DNA from: JAQBQB01 sp963846925 | GTDB taxonomy: Bacteria > Gemmatimonadota > Gemmatimonadetes > Gemmatimonadales > Gemmatimonadaceae | NCBI GenBank assembly: GCA_963846925.1 | Contig: CAWJXW010000014.1 | Coordinates: 186,001-250,000 of the forward strand | DNA length: 64,000 nt | Direction of reading: 5' to 3' | Shown: one piece after another, positions 17,093 to 25,326 of the stretch | How the letters are laid out: each line of letters starts with the position of its first letter | Position numbering within the stretch: the first letter of the stretch is position 1 | Made by a program: the position numbers and the translations under genes | Notes under the pieces: model-generated | Database searches by the model: none | Seen by the model: the letters and a program-made list of their open reading frames with translations, nothing else | What the model was told of the DNA's origin: nothing

Positions 17093-18990
17093 CGCGGCCC
17101 GCTCGGCGGCTTGGGCGCCGCCAGCGTGTCCACCGGCGGCGGCGTGGGCGTGGAATCCGGAGACGCGGGCGGACGGCGGCGCAGACGGGTGAGCGAGTCG
17201 GCTTGTTGCTTGACGGAATCGGCCGGCGGCTTGGCGCCGGGTACGATCGGCTTCGTCTGCACGTTGAGCGTGTCGGTCTTGGGCTGAATGTGCGGACCGA
17301 CGTTCACTTGCTTGAGCAGGTCGCTTCCGTCCTTGACCGCGTCGCGGAGCTTGTCGATGTCGTCGTCGCTCGAGATGATGTGCGGCGTGAGGAAGAGGAA
17401 CAGCTCGTTCGTCTCGTCGCTCTTGGAGTAGTTCCCGAAGAGGAGCGGGCCAAGGAACGGAATGCGACTGATGAGCGGAATGCCGCCCTGGTTCCCCGTG
17501 CGCGTGTTGTCGGCGAGCCCGCCGATCACCGTCGTTTGTCCGTCGCGAATGAAGATCTGCGTCGTCGCCTCGCGCTTGTCGATCACCGGGGCGTCGAACT
17601 GGATCTGGTTCGTCGCGCTGTTGTCCGTCTGCGTCACCTGCAAATTCACGTAGCCGTCGGGGTTGATCGTCGGCGTGATCGTGAGCGTGGTCCCGACGTC
17701 GATGTACTGCACCGTCTGCACGCGTCCGCTCGGATCGTTCGGCACCGTCTGCGAGATCTGCACGAACGGCCGCGACGACCCGACGTTCAGCACCGCCTGC
17801 CGGTTGTTCTGCGCGATGATGACAGGGAGCGACAGCACGCGCACGTCGCCCCGCTGCTCGAGGGCCGCGATCGCGAGATCGTAGGTCGTCGAGCCATGGC
17901 CACCTGTGAGCTCGGCGATGAGATCGAGCGCGCTCGACTGTGACGGGGCCGTTCCCGACACGACGTTGCCGTGGCTATCCCTGTTCTTCACCACTCCGGA
18001 AACGCCGAAGTCGATCGACCGCGTCCGCTGCACCTCGGCGATCGTCACCTCGATCAACACTTGCAGCGGTCGCAGATCCACCCCGCCGATGACCTGCTGC
18101 ACGAGCGCCCAATCCGAGTCGGTCGCGCGGATGAGCAGCGAGTTACTGGATTCCTCGGCGATGATGCGGATGTCGCCCGCCTGCGACGAGAGCCCGCCGG
18201 ACGCCGCCTGGAACACATTGGCGAGCGCGTTAGCCACGGCGTTGTTCGCGATCCCGGCGTTGCCGGGGTTGTTACCGCCGACGCCACCACCCGCCGCGCC
18301 GACGTTGCCGCCACGGCCGGCCCGGCCTCCCCCGCCGCCGACTGTGATCGGCGTCGCGATGTTGTTCGGCGGAGTCGAGAAGGTCGTGAAGCCGCCGTTG
18401 GCGTTCGGAATGGTCACGGTGTTGCCGCGTCCACCGAAGCTCGCGTTGTAGCCGCTGAACAGATTCGAGAGCACCGGCGCCAGCTGCACCGCGCTGGCGT
18501 GTCGCAAGCGGTAGGTGAACAGGTGCATCTGCTGCGCCTGATTCTGCTGCGCCAGCTGCTGCGCCAGCTGCTGCTGGGGCGTGGGTTGCTGTCTTACGGG
18601 TTCCGGAGTGGGCCCCGAGATCTGAATCAGCGATGCGCTCTCCGTCACCTTCAGGCCATTCGACTCGGCCACGGTTTTGAGCAGCTCGATCATACCCTCG
18701 CGCGTGACCGGACGCCCCATGTGCACGGTCGTCTTCTGCGCGGGGATGTTGGTGAGCGACACGTTGATCTCGCCCGCGGCGGCCAATGCGTCCAGCACGA
18801 CCTTGAGATCCTGATCCTGGAAGTCCAGCGAGACGGACGCCGCCTTCTTCGACGTATCCGGCTTGGCGGGCTGTCGCGTGGGCGGTTTTTGGCCGCCGGC
18901 TCCGCCTCGCTGGGCGAGCGCGATGCGCGGCGGCGCTGTTGCCGCCCCCGCGATGACGCACGCGATGAGTACTCGTTCAATGGTGTGCAT
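17083..18990 (-). CDS. gspD: Type II secretion system secretin GspD (divergent)
   Basis: A 635-residue outer-membrane channel subunit. Start is the ATG at 18990 with a signal peptide (MHTIERVLIACVIAGAATA). It has a short N-terminal region with one STN/N0-like domain (SLDFQDQDLKVVLDALAAAG), then a Gln-rich linker (PTPQQQLAQQLAQQNQAQQM), one N-domain (LFTYRLRHASAVQLAPVLSN) with a large Gly/Asn-rich insert (VGGGGGRAGRGGNVGAAGGG) and a further N-domain (GDIRIIAEESSNSLLIRATD). The secretin core follows (VRVLSLPVIIAQNNRQAVLN, GTTLTITPTINPDGYVNLQV, RDGQTTVIGGLADN, ISRIPFLGPLLFG, ELFLFLTPHII). The C-terminus is a Pro/Lys-rich tail of ~80 residues, not a typical S-domain. It overlaps gspE at its 3' end. 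Confidence 0.93.
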   Translation of the reverse strand: MHTIERVLIACVIAGAATAPPRIALAQRGGAGGQKPPTRQPAKPDTSKKAASVSLDFQDQDLKVVLDALAAAGEINVSLTNIPAQKTTVHMGRPVTREGMIELLKTVAESNGLKVTESASLIQISGPTPEPVRQQPTPQQQLAQQLAQQNQAQQMHLFTYRLRHASAVQLAPVLSNLFSGYNASFGGRGNTVTIPNANGGFTTFSTPPNNIATPITVGGGGGRAGRGGNVGAAGGGVGGNNPGNAGIANNAVANALANVFQAASGGLSSQAGDIRIIAEESSNSLLIRATDSDWALVQQVIGGVDLRPLQVLIEVTIAEVQRTRSIDFGVSGVVKNRDSHGNVVSGTAPSQSSALDLIAELTGGHGSTTYDLAIAALEQRGDVRVLSLPVIIAQNNRQAVLNVGSSRPFVQISQTVPNDPSGRVQTVQYIDVGTTLTITPTINPDGYVNLQVTQTDNSATNQIQFDAPVIDKREATTQIFIRDGQTTVIGGLADNTRTGNQGGIPLISRIPFLGPLLFGNYSKSDETNELFLFLTPHIISSDDDIDKLRDAVKDGSDLLKQVNVGPHIQPKTDTLNVQTKPIVPGAKPPADSVKQQADSLTRLRRRPPASPDSTPTPPPVDTLAAPKPPSGPRWR

Positions 18991-18994
18991 TTGG

Positions 18995-19504
18995 TCAGGA
19001 TCCTGGCTTCGGCACGACGAGATCGGCTCGTCCACCCGATGAGTTGATTATCGTCACCTTGCCGCGGTCGATCGCCTTCACGACCCACTCGCCGATCTTG
19101 TCGCCCACGTGTACGAGGGTCGGTCGGTCCTCACCTAATTGCAGTGTCGCAAAGCTCTTCCCGTCGTTCGCGACAGCCGTTCCGAGCACGACGGGCTTCG
19201 GCGGCTCGGCGGCCTGTTTCACCTCGTGCGACTTCTCACCGGGCAATCGATACGGAGCCGATGGAGCGCTGCGGTCCGACGAGAACAGGTCGCTCTCGAT
19301 GGCAGCCTGCACGTCAGCCGGCCCCGGTGGAACGGCGCGCTTGATCGGCTCCGCGCCGTTCGACGAGGGCGGCGTTTCCGGCAGCGCCTCCGCCCGTACG
19401 GCGTGGACGAGAGTCCAAGCAACGGTGGCGATCGAGACGAGGAGCAGCACGATCGCGCCCCGCATCGCCGGCGTCTTGAGCCACGCTCGAAGGTCGCTCG
19501 TCAT
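18995..19504 (-). CDS. gspC: GspC-like inner-membrane type II secretion protein
   Basis: A 169-residue bitopic membrane protein: a short cytoplasmic N-terminus (MTSDLRAWLKTPAMRG), one helix (AIVLLLVSIATVAWTLVHAV), a Pro-rich periplasmic linker and a small C-terminal homology-region domain (PVVLGTAVANDGKSFATLQL, VHVGDKIGEWVVKAIDRGKV, INSSGGRADLVVP). It links the secretin to the inner-membrane platform. I chose the ATG at 19502-19504; upstream sequence in this frame is an arginine-rich shadow of the preceding gene. It is shorter than proteobacterial GspC and lacks a PDZ domain. Its stop lies 5 bp before the gspD start. The position in the operon supports the call more than sequence alone. Confidence 0.78.
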   Translation of the reverse strand: MTSDLRAWLKTPAMRGAIVLLLVSIATVAWTLVHAVRAEALPETPPSSNGAEPIKRAVPPGPADVQAAIESDLFSSDRSAPSAPYRLPGEKSHEVKQAAEPPKPVVLGTAVANDGKSFATLQLGEDRPTLVHVGDKIGEWVVKAIDRGKVTIINSSGGRADLVVPKPGS

Positions 19505-20153
19505 CGGTGCAAGCCTCCCCCCCGTTCGAAGCCGGCAACTGCGCGACCGTCTGCGCCGCGCTATCGGTGGATGCAGTCGCCGACTCCGGCACCGCAAACC
19601 CCGAGATCGTGGCGGCGATCGAGAGCACTTCCATGTCCGTGTCCCCAGCTCTCGCCGACCGCGTGATGTCGAGCCGGTCGACCCGCACGAGCTTCTCACC
19701 ACGCTCGAGCGCCTGCAAAAAGAGCAACGTCCCGAGCAGGTCCGACTCGGCGCGAATCTCGACGCGCAACGTCCGTACTCCGCTCGGCATCGGCGCGGCC
19801 GGGCGAGTGCTCGCGTCCTGCAGGAAGACGCGCGTCTTCCGCGCGACGTCTCCGAGGTACGACGCCAGCTCCGCGCTCGCCATCACGTCGTCCTTTCCCT
19901 CGAAGAGTCGCGACCTGGTGTTCTGCATCGCCGAATCGGCCGAGCGGCGCAGATCCGGATTGCGACGCGACTCGGCGACCGCCGCGCGCTCGCGGGCGAG
20001 CGTGGCGCGTTCCGCGACCAACTGGTCCTGCGCGTCGGCCAGCGCGGCGCGATACGGACGCACGACGTAGAGCGCGGACAGCGAGACGATCGTGATCACC
20101 GCGCCGAGTGTCACGGTGCGCCGCTCGCGCGCGCTCAGGGCGCTCCACTTCAT
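19314..20153 (-). CDS. gspM: GspM-like type II secretion protein, 3' end probably frameshifted
   Basis: Bitopic assembly protein. From the ATG at 20153 it has a short cytoplasmic tail (MKWSALSARERRTVTLG), one helix (AVITIVSLSALYVVRPYRAA), a coiled-coil (ALADAQDQLVAERATLARER) and a ferredoxin-like domain (VRTLRVEIRAESDLLGTLLF, LVRVDRLDITRSARAGDTDM). Its ATG overlaps the gspL stop at 20150 (ATGA). In the sequence given the frame runs on to 19314, overlapping gspC by 190 bp with an Arg-rich tail. At a run of seven G on the coding strand (19517-19523) a one-base change would instead stop it at the gspC start as an ATGA overlap, giving ~215 residues. I believe the shorter form. Confidence 0.75.
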   Translation of the reverse strand: MKWSALSARERRTVTLGAVITIVSLSALYVVRPYRAALADAQDQLVAERATLARERAAVAESRRNPDLRRSADSAMQNTRSRLFEGKDDVMASAELASYLGDVARKTRVFLQDASTRPAAPMPSGVRTLRVEIRAESDLLGTLLFLQALERGEKLVRVDRLDITRSARAGDTDMEVLSIAATISGFAVPESATASTDSAAQTVAQLPASNGGEACTDDERPSSVAQDAGDAGRDRAAPRLDRHRCLDSRPRRTGGGAAGNAALVERRGADQARRSTGAG

Positions 20154-22579
20154 CGGCGCACCTCTCCGCCCCGCGTCGCCGGCGTTCGCGTCGCGTTGGA
20201 CGCGGGCGCGGTTTGCGACGGACGCACGGACTCGACTCGCGCCGCGATCGTGAAATGCTCGAGTGCCGGTCCGTCCTCCTGATTCTCGCGCCGCACGGGG
20301 GCGGCGGACTTCACGTCGACGAAGCCGCGCGTCCGCTCGAGCGCGTCGAACACGCGCGCGGCGTGGCCGGCGAGCCCGTCGACGATGAGCGAATCCTGAC
20401 GAGCACGAATCGCCGTCAGATACGCTTCCTCGGGCACCGACTGGCTCAACGTCGCGATGACCGACGACCATCGCGGAGACCCCGACTCGATCTGATTCAG
20501 CGTCACGAGGTGCTTGTAGGTGGCGTCGACGGTCGTACGGCCGACCATCGTCGCGGCGAGCTGCGGGCGCAGCGCTTCGCGCTCGGCGCGCACCTCGGCG
20601 AGTTGGTGGCGCACGCCCCACAGCTCGATCCCCGCCGAGGCAATGAACAACACAAGCGCCGCCGCGGCGACGATCCACGCCGCCTTCCGCGCGCCGGCGC
20701 GTTCCAGGGCGACCGAATCTTCGCCGCGGAGCTTAGGGCCGGCGTCGCTGCCGGCGAATCGCGCGGCGAGAACTTCCGGCCGATCCGAGGCGTTGCCGGT
20801 GTCGCCCGCGCGCACGGCCGAGAGACCGAGCGACGCGAGTGCGGCAGCCAGGTCTCGCGCAGGACCGCTCGCGCCGAGGACACCGATGCGCGCGCTCGGC
20901 CCCCCGATGCTGTCGACGATCATCGCGGCGCTGGATGCGCCGGCGCGGAAGCGACGCACGCCCGACAGGCGGCCTCCGTCGAATTGCAATAGGTCCGTCC
21001 GATCGTCCTGCGCGATCAGCGCATGCCCCCCCTGCTTCGCCAGCACGGGCCAGAGCGCGAACGCCGCGGCTGTCCACGCCGTCTCCGCCGGCACGATCGC
21101 GTCGAGCGCCCATCCCGTTTGTTGCGCCGCGCCGCGGATGGCGGCGATCAGGCGCGCCGGCGCGGCAGCGGCGAGCACCGGCACGGGCGCGCGGCGCGGA
21201 CGTCGGGCGGGCAGCGACACGCCGACCACCTGCGGGCCGCGCGCCTGCACGAAGTAACGCGACGCGTCCCGTGTGAGCGTTCGCTGGAGCTCGTCCGCTC
21301 GAAGCGGCGGGAGCTCGAGACGGCGAACCTCGGTGAGCGGCGGCATCAGCGAGACGAGGAGCGTGCCGTTCTGCGCGCCGACGACGCCCGCGCCGCCAAG
21401 CGCGCGCGCCAATTCCGCGAGGGTAACGGCCAGCGACGACCATCCATTGTTTTCGCTCGGCGGCTCGAGCTGCACGCGCCACGCGCCATCGCCGGACCGA
21501 AGATCCGGATGGACGGCCGTGAGCTCGTTCGCCGAGATCGCGATCATGACGCGCTGTGCGCGGCGCGCGCCGCCGTCGGCGCGAGGGTGGTTCACCATGA
21601 CGCGCGTCACCATTTCTTCGCCGTAATGGTCGGCCGTCGTCCCAGGCCCGCCGTTGGAAACGACGGCGATCAGCACGGTCGGCTGCGCTTGCGGGCCGAC
21701 ACGCGAGGTAATCGTGAGCTCGACCTGTACGACATTCAGTTCGATCCGTCCTTGCAGCGCGTTGACGGCCGCCGTGCTGGCCAGTTGCCCGGGCAAAGGT
21801 CGTCCGCCGCGTGCGGGCGATGAAAAGATCTGCGCGAGGTTCGAGATTCGCCGACCCTGCGACCTGAGTTGCAGGATCTGGTTGAGCGTCGCGTCGGTCA
21901 TGCCTGGCAGCGAGCGAAGCACGGCCACGGGCGCGTCGTTGAGGTTGATCTGCCCCGCGCCGCGCGTCGTGAGGTACGGCGCGACCTGCGCGTAGATGTC
22001 CGGCGTCATCCCCATCACGTTCTTGAGATCGCTGACGTCGCTGAACAGCGTGTTGGCAGGGAGCGCGAGCATTCCGGCCTTGATGTAGTCGTCCCGCTCG
22101 GCGCCGCTCGGCCGCTTCACGCTGTCGGCGTCGCGCCAGTCCATGATCGCCTGCGAGAGCTGCGTCGATTTGCTGTAGTCGCTCAACAGGAAGCTGAAGA
22201 ATTGCTGAAGCTCCGTCTCGGTCGCGGTGTTGATGTTCAGCTTTTCGCCGAGGTCGTGCGCTTGGATGCTGACCGGCATGCTGTCGATCTGCACCGTGCC
22301 CGTGTAAAGCGAGTCGACGCCATACCAGGGATCGCTCGCGGCAAGGCGCGTAATGACTAGGTTGCTGCTCGACGGCGCGACGCGAAGCGCGTACTCGAGC
22401 TTGGCCTGCGCATACGCGAGCGCGCCGAGGGCGAGCGCGCGCTGCTGCCCGCGTTCGGATGCCATGATGCCGAGCGTGCGCCGCTCCTTCGCCTCCATGC
22501 TGAACTGCAGCGCGACCGCCGCGATCGCGACGACGAGCCAGAGTGCGGCGAGCAGCGCGACTCCGCGGCGCGGTCTCAT
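20150..22579 (-). CDS. gspK/gspL: GspK pseudopilin and GspL platform protein in a single 809-residue ORF
   Basis: Residues 1 to ~344 are a GspK minor pseudopilin: prepilin peptidase site RRG followed by VALLAALWLVVAIAAVALQF (no Glu at +5, as usual for GspK), then helix-hairpin-helix-like SAM domains (LNINTATETELQQFFSFLLS, INLNDAPVAVLRSLPGMTDA). Residues ~345 to 809 are GspL/PilMN-like: an actin-like fragment from MIAISANELTAVH, a helix AAWIVAAAALVLFIASAGIE, a coiled-coil and a C-terminal ferredoxin-like domain (YLTAIRARQDSLIVDGLAGH). Elsewhere K and L are separate genes. Removing one base in the GC-rich stretch at ~21550-21585 would end GspK at a TGA overlapping the GspL ATG at 21545-21547, matching the operon's other ATGA junctions. 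So this may be a true fusion or a one-base error. Confidence 0.85.
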   Translation of the reverse strand: MRPRRGVALLAALWLVVAIAAVALQFSMEAKERRTLGIMASERGQQRALALGALAYAQAKLEYALRVAPSSSNLVITRLAASDPWYGVDSLYTGTVQIDSMPVSIQAHDLGEKLNINTATETELQQFFSFLLSDYSKSTQLSQAIMDWRDADSVKRPSGAERDDYIKAGMLALPANTLFSDVSDLKNVMGMTPDIYAQVAPYLTTRGAGQINLNDAPVAVLRSLPGMTDATLNQILQLRSQGRRISNLAQIFSSPARGGRPLPGQLASTAAVNALQGRIELNVVQVELTITSRVGPQAQPTVLIAVVSNGGPGTTADHYGEEMVTRVMVNHPRADGGARRAQRVMIAISANELTAVHPDLRSGDGAWRVQLEPPSENNGWSSLAVTLAELARALGGAGVVGAQNGTLLVSLMPPLTEVRRLELPPLRADELQRTLTRDASRYFVQARGPQVVGVSLPARRPRRAPVPVLAAAAPARLIAAIRGAAQQTGWALDAIVPAETAWTAAAFALWPVLAKQGGHALIAQDDRTDLLQFDGGRLSGVRRFRAGASSAAMIVDSIGGPSARIGVLGASGPARDLAAALASLGLSAVRAGDTGNASDRPEVLAARFAGSDAGPKLRGEDSVALERAGARKAAWIVAAAALVLFIASAGIELWGVRHQLAEVRAEREALRPQLAATMVGRTTVDATYKHLVTLNQIESGSPRWSSVIATLSQSVPEEAYLTAIRARQDSLIVDGLAGHAARVFDALERTRGFVDVKSAAPVRRENQEDGPALEHFTIAARVESVRPSQTAPASNATRTPATRGGEVRR

Positions 22580-23247
22580 CGGGCCACCACCCGTCGGGCG
22601 TTGGCGATCGGATAGATCATCGGGACGGAGAGAATCGGCGGCGCGGTGTGATGCTCGCCCGGCAGCATCGTGATGCGCACGACCGTCGGCGAGATCGTCG
22701 CGGCTTCGGACGAGTGGTACCAGCGGTGCGTGCGGTCGTCGAGGAACTCGACGTTCAGCGTGTCGATCGTGGAGTCGAGCATCTTGCGGACGATCGGCTG
22801 CTGCGCGTTCGGCTGGTACTCGATGGTCAGGCCCTTCTCCGGCGTGTTGTTGTCCGCGTCGATGAACATCCGAATGCGGACGATGGCGAGGAGCGCGGGG
22901 TTGGCCGCGCTCGTCGTGAACGAGATCTCGTCGCCTGCGGCCTGCGCCGCGCTCACCGACGACGTGCTGTTGCTCATGCCGGGAGCGGCGGTCGTCGCCG
23001 CGCCGCGCGACAGCCCGCGCGGACCGCCGCCCTGCTGGATCTGCACCTGGCCCGTCGAAAGCCAGGCGCGGATCATCTCGCGAAGGGCGACCGCGCGCTC
23101 CGTCGAAACGGCCGCGTCGCGAATCACCTTCCGGTGGCTGATCAGCGACTCGAACGCGCCCGCGCCGGCGGCCGTCATCATGCTCGTGATCGCCAAGCCG
23201 ATCACGAGCTCCATGAGCGTCATCCCTCGCCGCGCGCGCATCGTCAT
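22576..23247 (-). CDS. gspJ: Type II secretion minor pseudopilin GspJ
   Basis: A 223-residue pseudopilin. The leader is cut at RARRG before MTLMELVIGLAITSMMTAAG, with the conserved Glu at +5. The globular part is unremarkable (MIRAWLSTGQVQIQQGGGPR, FIDADNNTPEKGLTIEYQPN, WYHSSEAATISPTVVRITML). The ATG at 23245-23247 overlaps the gspI stop (ATGA), and its own stop overlaps the gspK start at 22579. The ORF is open upstream to 23379, but that is antisense-like arginine-poor sequence inside gspI. It helps build the pseudopilus tip with GspI and GspK. Confidence 0.88.
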   Translation of the reverse strand: MTMRARRGMTLMELVIGLAITSMMTAAGAGAFESLISHRKVIRDAAVSTERAVALREMIRAWLSTGQVQIQQGGGPRGLSRGAATTAAPGMSNSTSSVSAAQAAGDEISFTTSAANPALLAIVRIRMFIDADNNTPEKGLTIEYQPNAQQPIVRKMLDSTIDTLNVEFLDDRTHRWYHSSEAATISPTVVRITMLPGEHHTAPPILSVPMIYPIANARRVVAR

Positions 23248-23645
23248 TGGCGAGTCGCCAGGCGAGGCGTGATGTAGCGATACGTCCGCACCAGATAAGA
23301 CCCGTTCGCCCAATTCACGGTGACGTGGATGTCGTACAGGCCATTCGGATCGGAGATCGGATTGGACGTCGTGGTCCACGTGTACCCGTCGAACGGCGCC
23401 GGGAATTTTCCCTTCGCCACCGAATCCGGCAGCGACTGGAGCTCCGTGTCGGTGAGGAGGTCCATGAACTCGACGCGCGAGGTCGCGAGCTCCTCGACTT
23501 CGATCGCACGACGCGCGCGTTCGGCAGTGCGCATCCCGCCGCCCGCGGCCTCGAGCGCCGCGACCGACGTCATCCCCACGATCGCGATCGCCGCGACCGC
23601 CTCGAGGAGAGAGATCCCTCGGCGCGCCTTAGCGAGAATCCGCAC
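23244..23645 (-). CDS. gspI: Type II secretion minor pseudopilin GspI
   Basis: A 133-residue pseudopilin. The leader KARRG is followed by ISLLEAVAAIAIVGMTSVAA, with Glu at +5. The rest is a short globular domain (TSRVEFMDLLTDTELQSLPD, DGYTWTTTSNPISDPNGLYD, VRTYRYITPRLATRQ). The ATG at 23645 overlaps the end of gspH, whose stop is at 23629, and its stop overlaps the gspJ start. It forms the tip complex with GspJ and GspK. Confidence 0.88.
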   Translation of the reverse strand: MRILAKARRGISLLEAVAAIAIVGMTSVAALEAAGGGMRTAERARRAIEVEELATSRVEFMDLLTDTELQSLPDSVAKGKFPAPFDGYTWTTTSNPISDPNGLYDIHVTVNWANGSYLVRTYRYITPRLATRQ

Positions 23646-24105
23646 GCGCCACTCCGCTCCAGGGGTCCACCCGCACGATCAGCGGGATCGTCCCGCCGTT
23701 GATCACCGCCGTGTCCGCGAACGCGGCGCCCGTCGGCTCGAACACGAATTGCAGGCGCGGCTGGTCCGTCCTGATCGACGCCGCCATGCCGAGGTCGAGC
23801 GTGCCCTGCGCGAGCGGCGCCATGCCGAATGCGCCGGCCGTGTCCACCTCGTAGCTCAACGTCTTTGGATCGAGACGGAGCGTCGCGGTGGCGTTGTACT
23901 GGATCGCCGCTTTCCGGGTGTCGCGGAGCAGGCCGATCATCGCGTCGGCGCCGCCAGGCGGCTGTTCCGTGCCGAATCGGGCGAGCGCCGGCGCCGCCAG
24001 CGTCGCCGCGATGGCCATGATGAGCAGCACCATCGTCAGCTCCCACAACGTGAAGCCGGTGCGCCGGTGCAGTCGCGCGTTTCGCGCGTTCGTCGGCGTC
24101 GACAT
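23629..24105 (-). CDS. gspH: Type II secretion minor pseudopilin GspH
   Basis: A 158-residue pseudopilin with leader NARLHRRTG before FTLWELTMVLLIMAIAATLA, Glu at +5. The globular domain reads DAMIGLLRDTRKAAIQYNAT, LRLDPKTLSYEVDTAG and GTIPLIVRVDPWSGVARADS. Start is the ATG at 24103-24105, sharing one base with the gspF stop (TGATG). Much longer upstream ORF extension exists but is a shadow of gspF. It has the size and GspH/FimT-type layout expected between F and I. Confidence 0.85.
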   Translation of the reverse strand: MSTPTNARNARLHRRTGFTLWELTMVLLIMAIAATLAAPALARFGTEQPPGGADAMIGLLRDTRKAAIQYNATATLRLDPKTLSYEVDTAGAFGMAPLAQGTLDLGMAASIRTDQPRLQFVFEPTGAAFADTAVINGGTIPLIVRVDPWSGVARADSR

Positions 24106-25310
24106 CACTTGAACGAATTGGCGTTGATGCCGTAGATCGCCTGGAGCAACGACAGCGCGATGAACGCGACGATCACACCGAACGTCACGATCATCGCCGG
24201 CTCGGCGAGCGTGGCCAGCCGGTGCGTCGCACGCTCGGTGCGCTCTTCGAAGATGTCGGCGGCCTTCATCAGGAACACGCGCAGCTGTCCCGCGTCCTCG
24301 CCGACACCGACCAACTGCGAGAGCAGCTCGGGAAAGAGCTCGCTGTCGGCCAGCGCGGCGCGAAGCGAGCTGCCCTCGCGCACCCGCGTTCGAATGCGCG
24401 CGACGTCGTCTCGCGCGAGCGGATCGCCGATGGATTCGATCGTGTCGTCGAGCGCGGTGAGCAGCGGCGCGCCGCCGCCGAGCAGCACGCCGACGAGACG
24501 GGCGAAGCGTCCGGACAAGGCGTAGCGGCGCAGCGTCCGCACGCCGGGCAGCCCCAGCATCGTCGCCGACCACGCGCGCCGGCCGGCTTCGGTGTTCGTC
24601 GCCCACGCGGCGAACGCGGCGATCACGAACGGAATGAGCAGCAACACCGGCCAGGCACGATGCATCGCAGACGAGACGGCGAGCAGGGTCGCGGTGGAGC
24701 GCGGTAACGTCGCGCCGCTCCCCTCGAGCAGCGTCACGAATCGGGGCAGCACGAAGAACAGGAGCACGGTGACGGCGATGGATCCGGCCGTCGCCAGCAT
24801 GATCGGATAGATCGACGCCGAGAGGATGCGCCCTCGCAGCTTCTCGTCGCGGTCGAGCTGGTCGGCGAGGCGAGCGAACGCGGCGTCCAGATCGCCGCTC
24901 TTTTCGCCGGCGCGCACGAGTCCGACGTAAAGCGGCGAGAAGAGCGCGCGATGTTGCGCCAGCGCCGCCGAGAGCGTTTCCCCGCGCTCGACGCGTCCCT
25001 TCACCTCGTGCAGCGCGTCCTTCACGTCGCCACTCGCCACCCCCGATGCCGCGTTGAGCGCCTGCGCGAGCGGCATCCCAACGGGGAGAAGCGCGGCGAG
25101 CGCGCGCGTCATTTCCAGTACCTCGCGCCGGCGACCGAGGCGGAATCCGCGGCGGCGGCCGCCCTCGCCGTCCACCGACTCGGCGACGTCGAGCACGAAG
25201 AGGCCGCGCGCCTCGAGCGTACGCGTCAACGCTCCGGAGCTCACCGCCTGCGCGTGGCCGCGCATGCGTTTCCCGGATCCATCGACGGCTTGATACGCGA
25301 AGGTCGGCAT
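24105..25310 (-). CDS. gspF: Type II secretion inner-membrane platform protein GspF
   Basis: A 401-residue polytopic platform protein. Opening MPTFAYQAVDGSGKRMRGHA is diagnostic for GspF/PilC. Two tandem T2SF domains are visible: LEMTRALAALLPVGMPLAQA with GLVRAGEKSGDLDAAFARLA, and ALSGRFARLVGVLLGGGAPL with LVGVGEDAGQLRVFLMKAAD. Three helices: LATAGSIAVTVLLFFVLPRF, AWPVLLLIPFVIAAFAAW and PAMIVTFGVIVAFIALSLLQ. It is the second gene of the operon, 16 bp after gspG. Full length, no frame break. Confidence 0.95.
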   Translation of the reverse strand: MPTFAYQAVDGSGKRMRGHAQAVSSGALTRTLEARGLFVLDVAESVDGEGGRRRGFRLGRRREVLEMTRALAALLPVGMPLAQALNAASGVASGDVKDALHEVKGRVERGETLSAALAQHRALFSPLYVGLVRAGEKSGDLDAAFARLADQLDRDEKLRGRILSASIYPIMLATAGSIAVTVLLFFVLPRFVTLLEGSGATLPRSTATLLAVSSAMHRAWPVLLLIPFVIAAFAAWATNTEAGRRAWSATMLGLPGVRTLRRYALSGRFARLVGVLLGGGAPLLTALDDTIESIGDPLARDDVARIRTRVREGSSLRAALADSELFPELLSQLVGVGEDAGQLRVFLMKAADIFEERTERATHRLATLAEPAMIVTFGVIVAFIALSLLQAIYGINANSFK

Positions 25311-25326
25311 CGTGCTCGGTCCGTGT

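Noticed and set aside
15905..17287. A 460-residue plus-strand ORF across gspE
   Set aside because: Pure antisense shadow of gspE, with no domains and a composition typical of reversed GC-rich codons.
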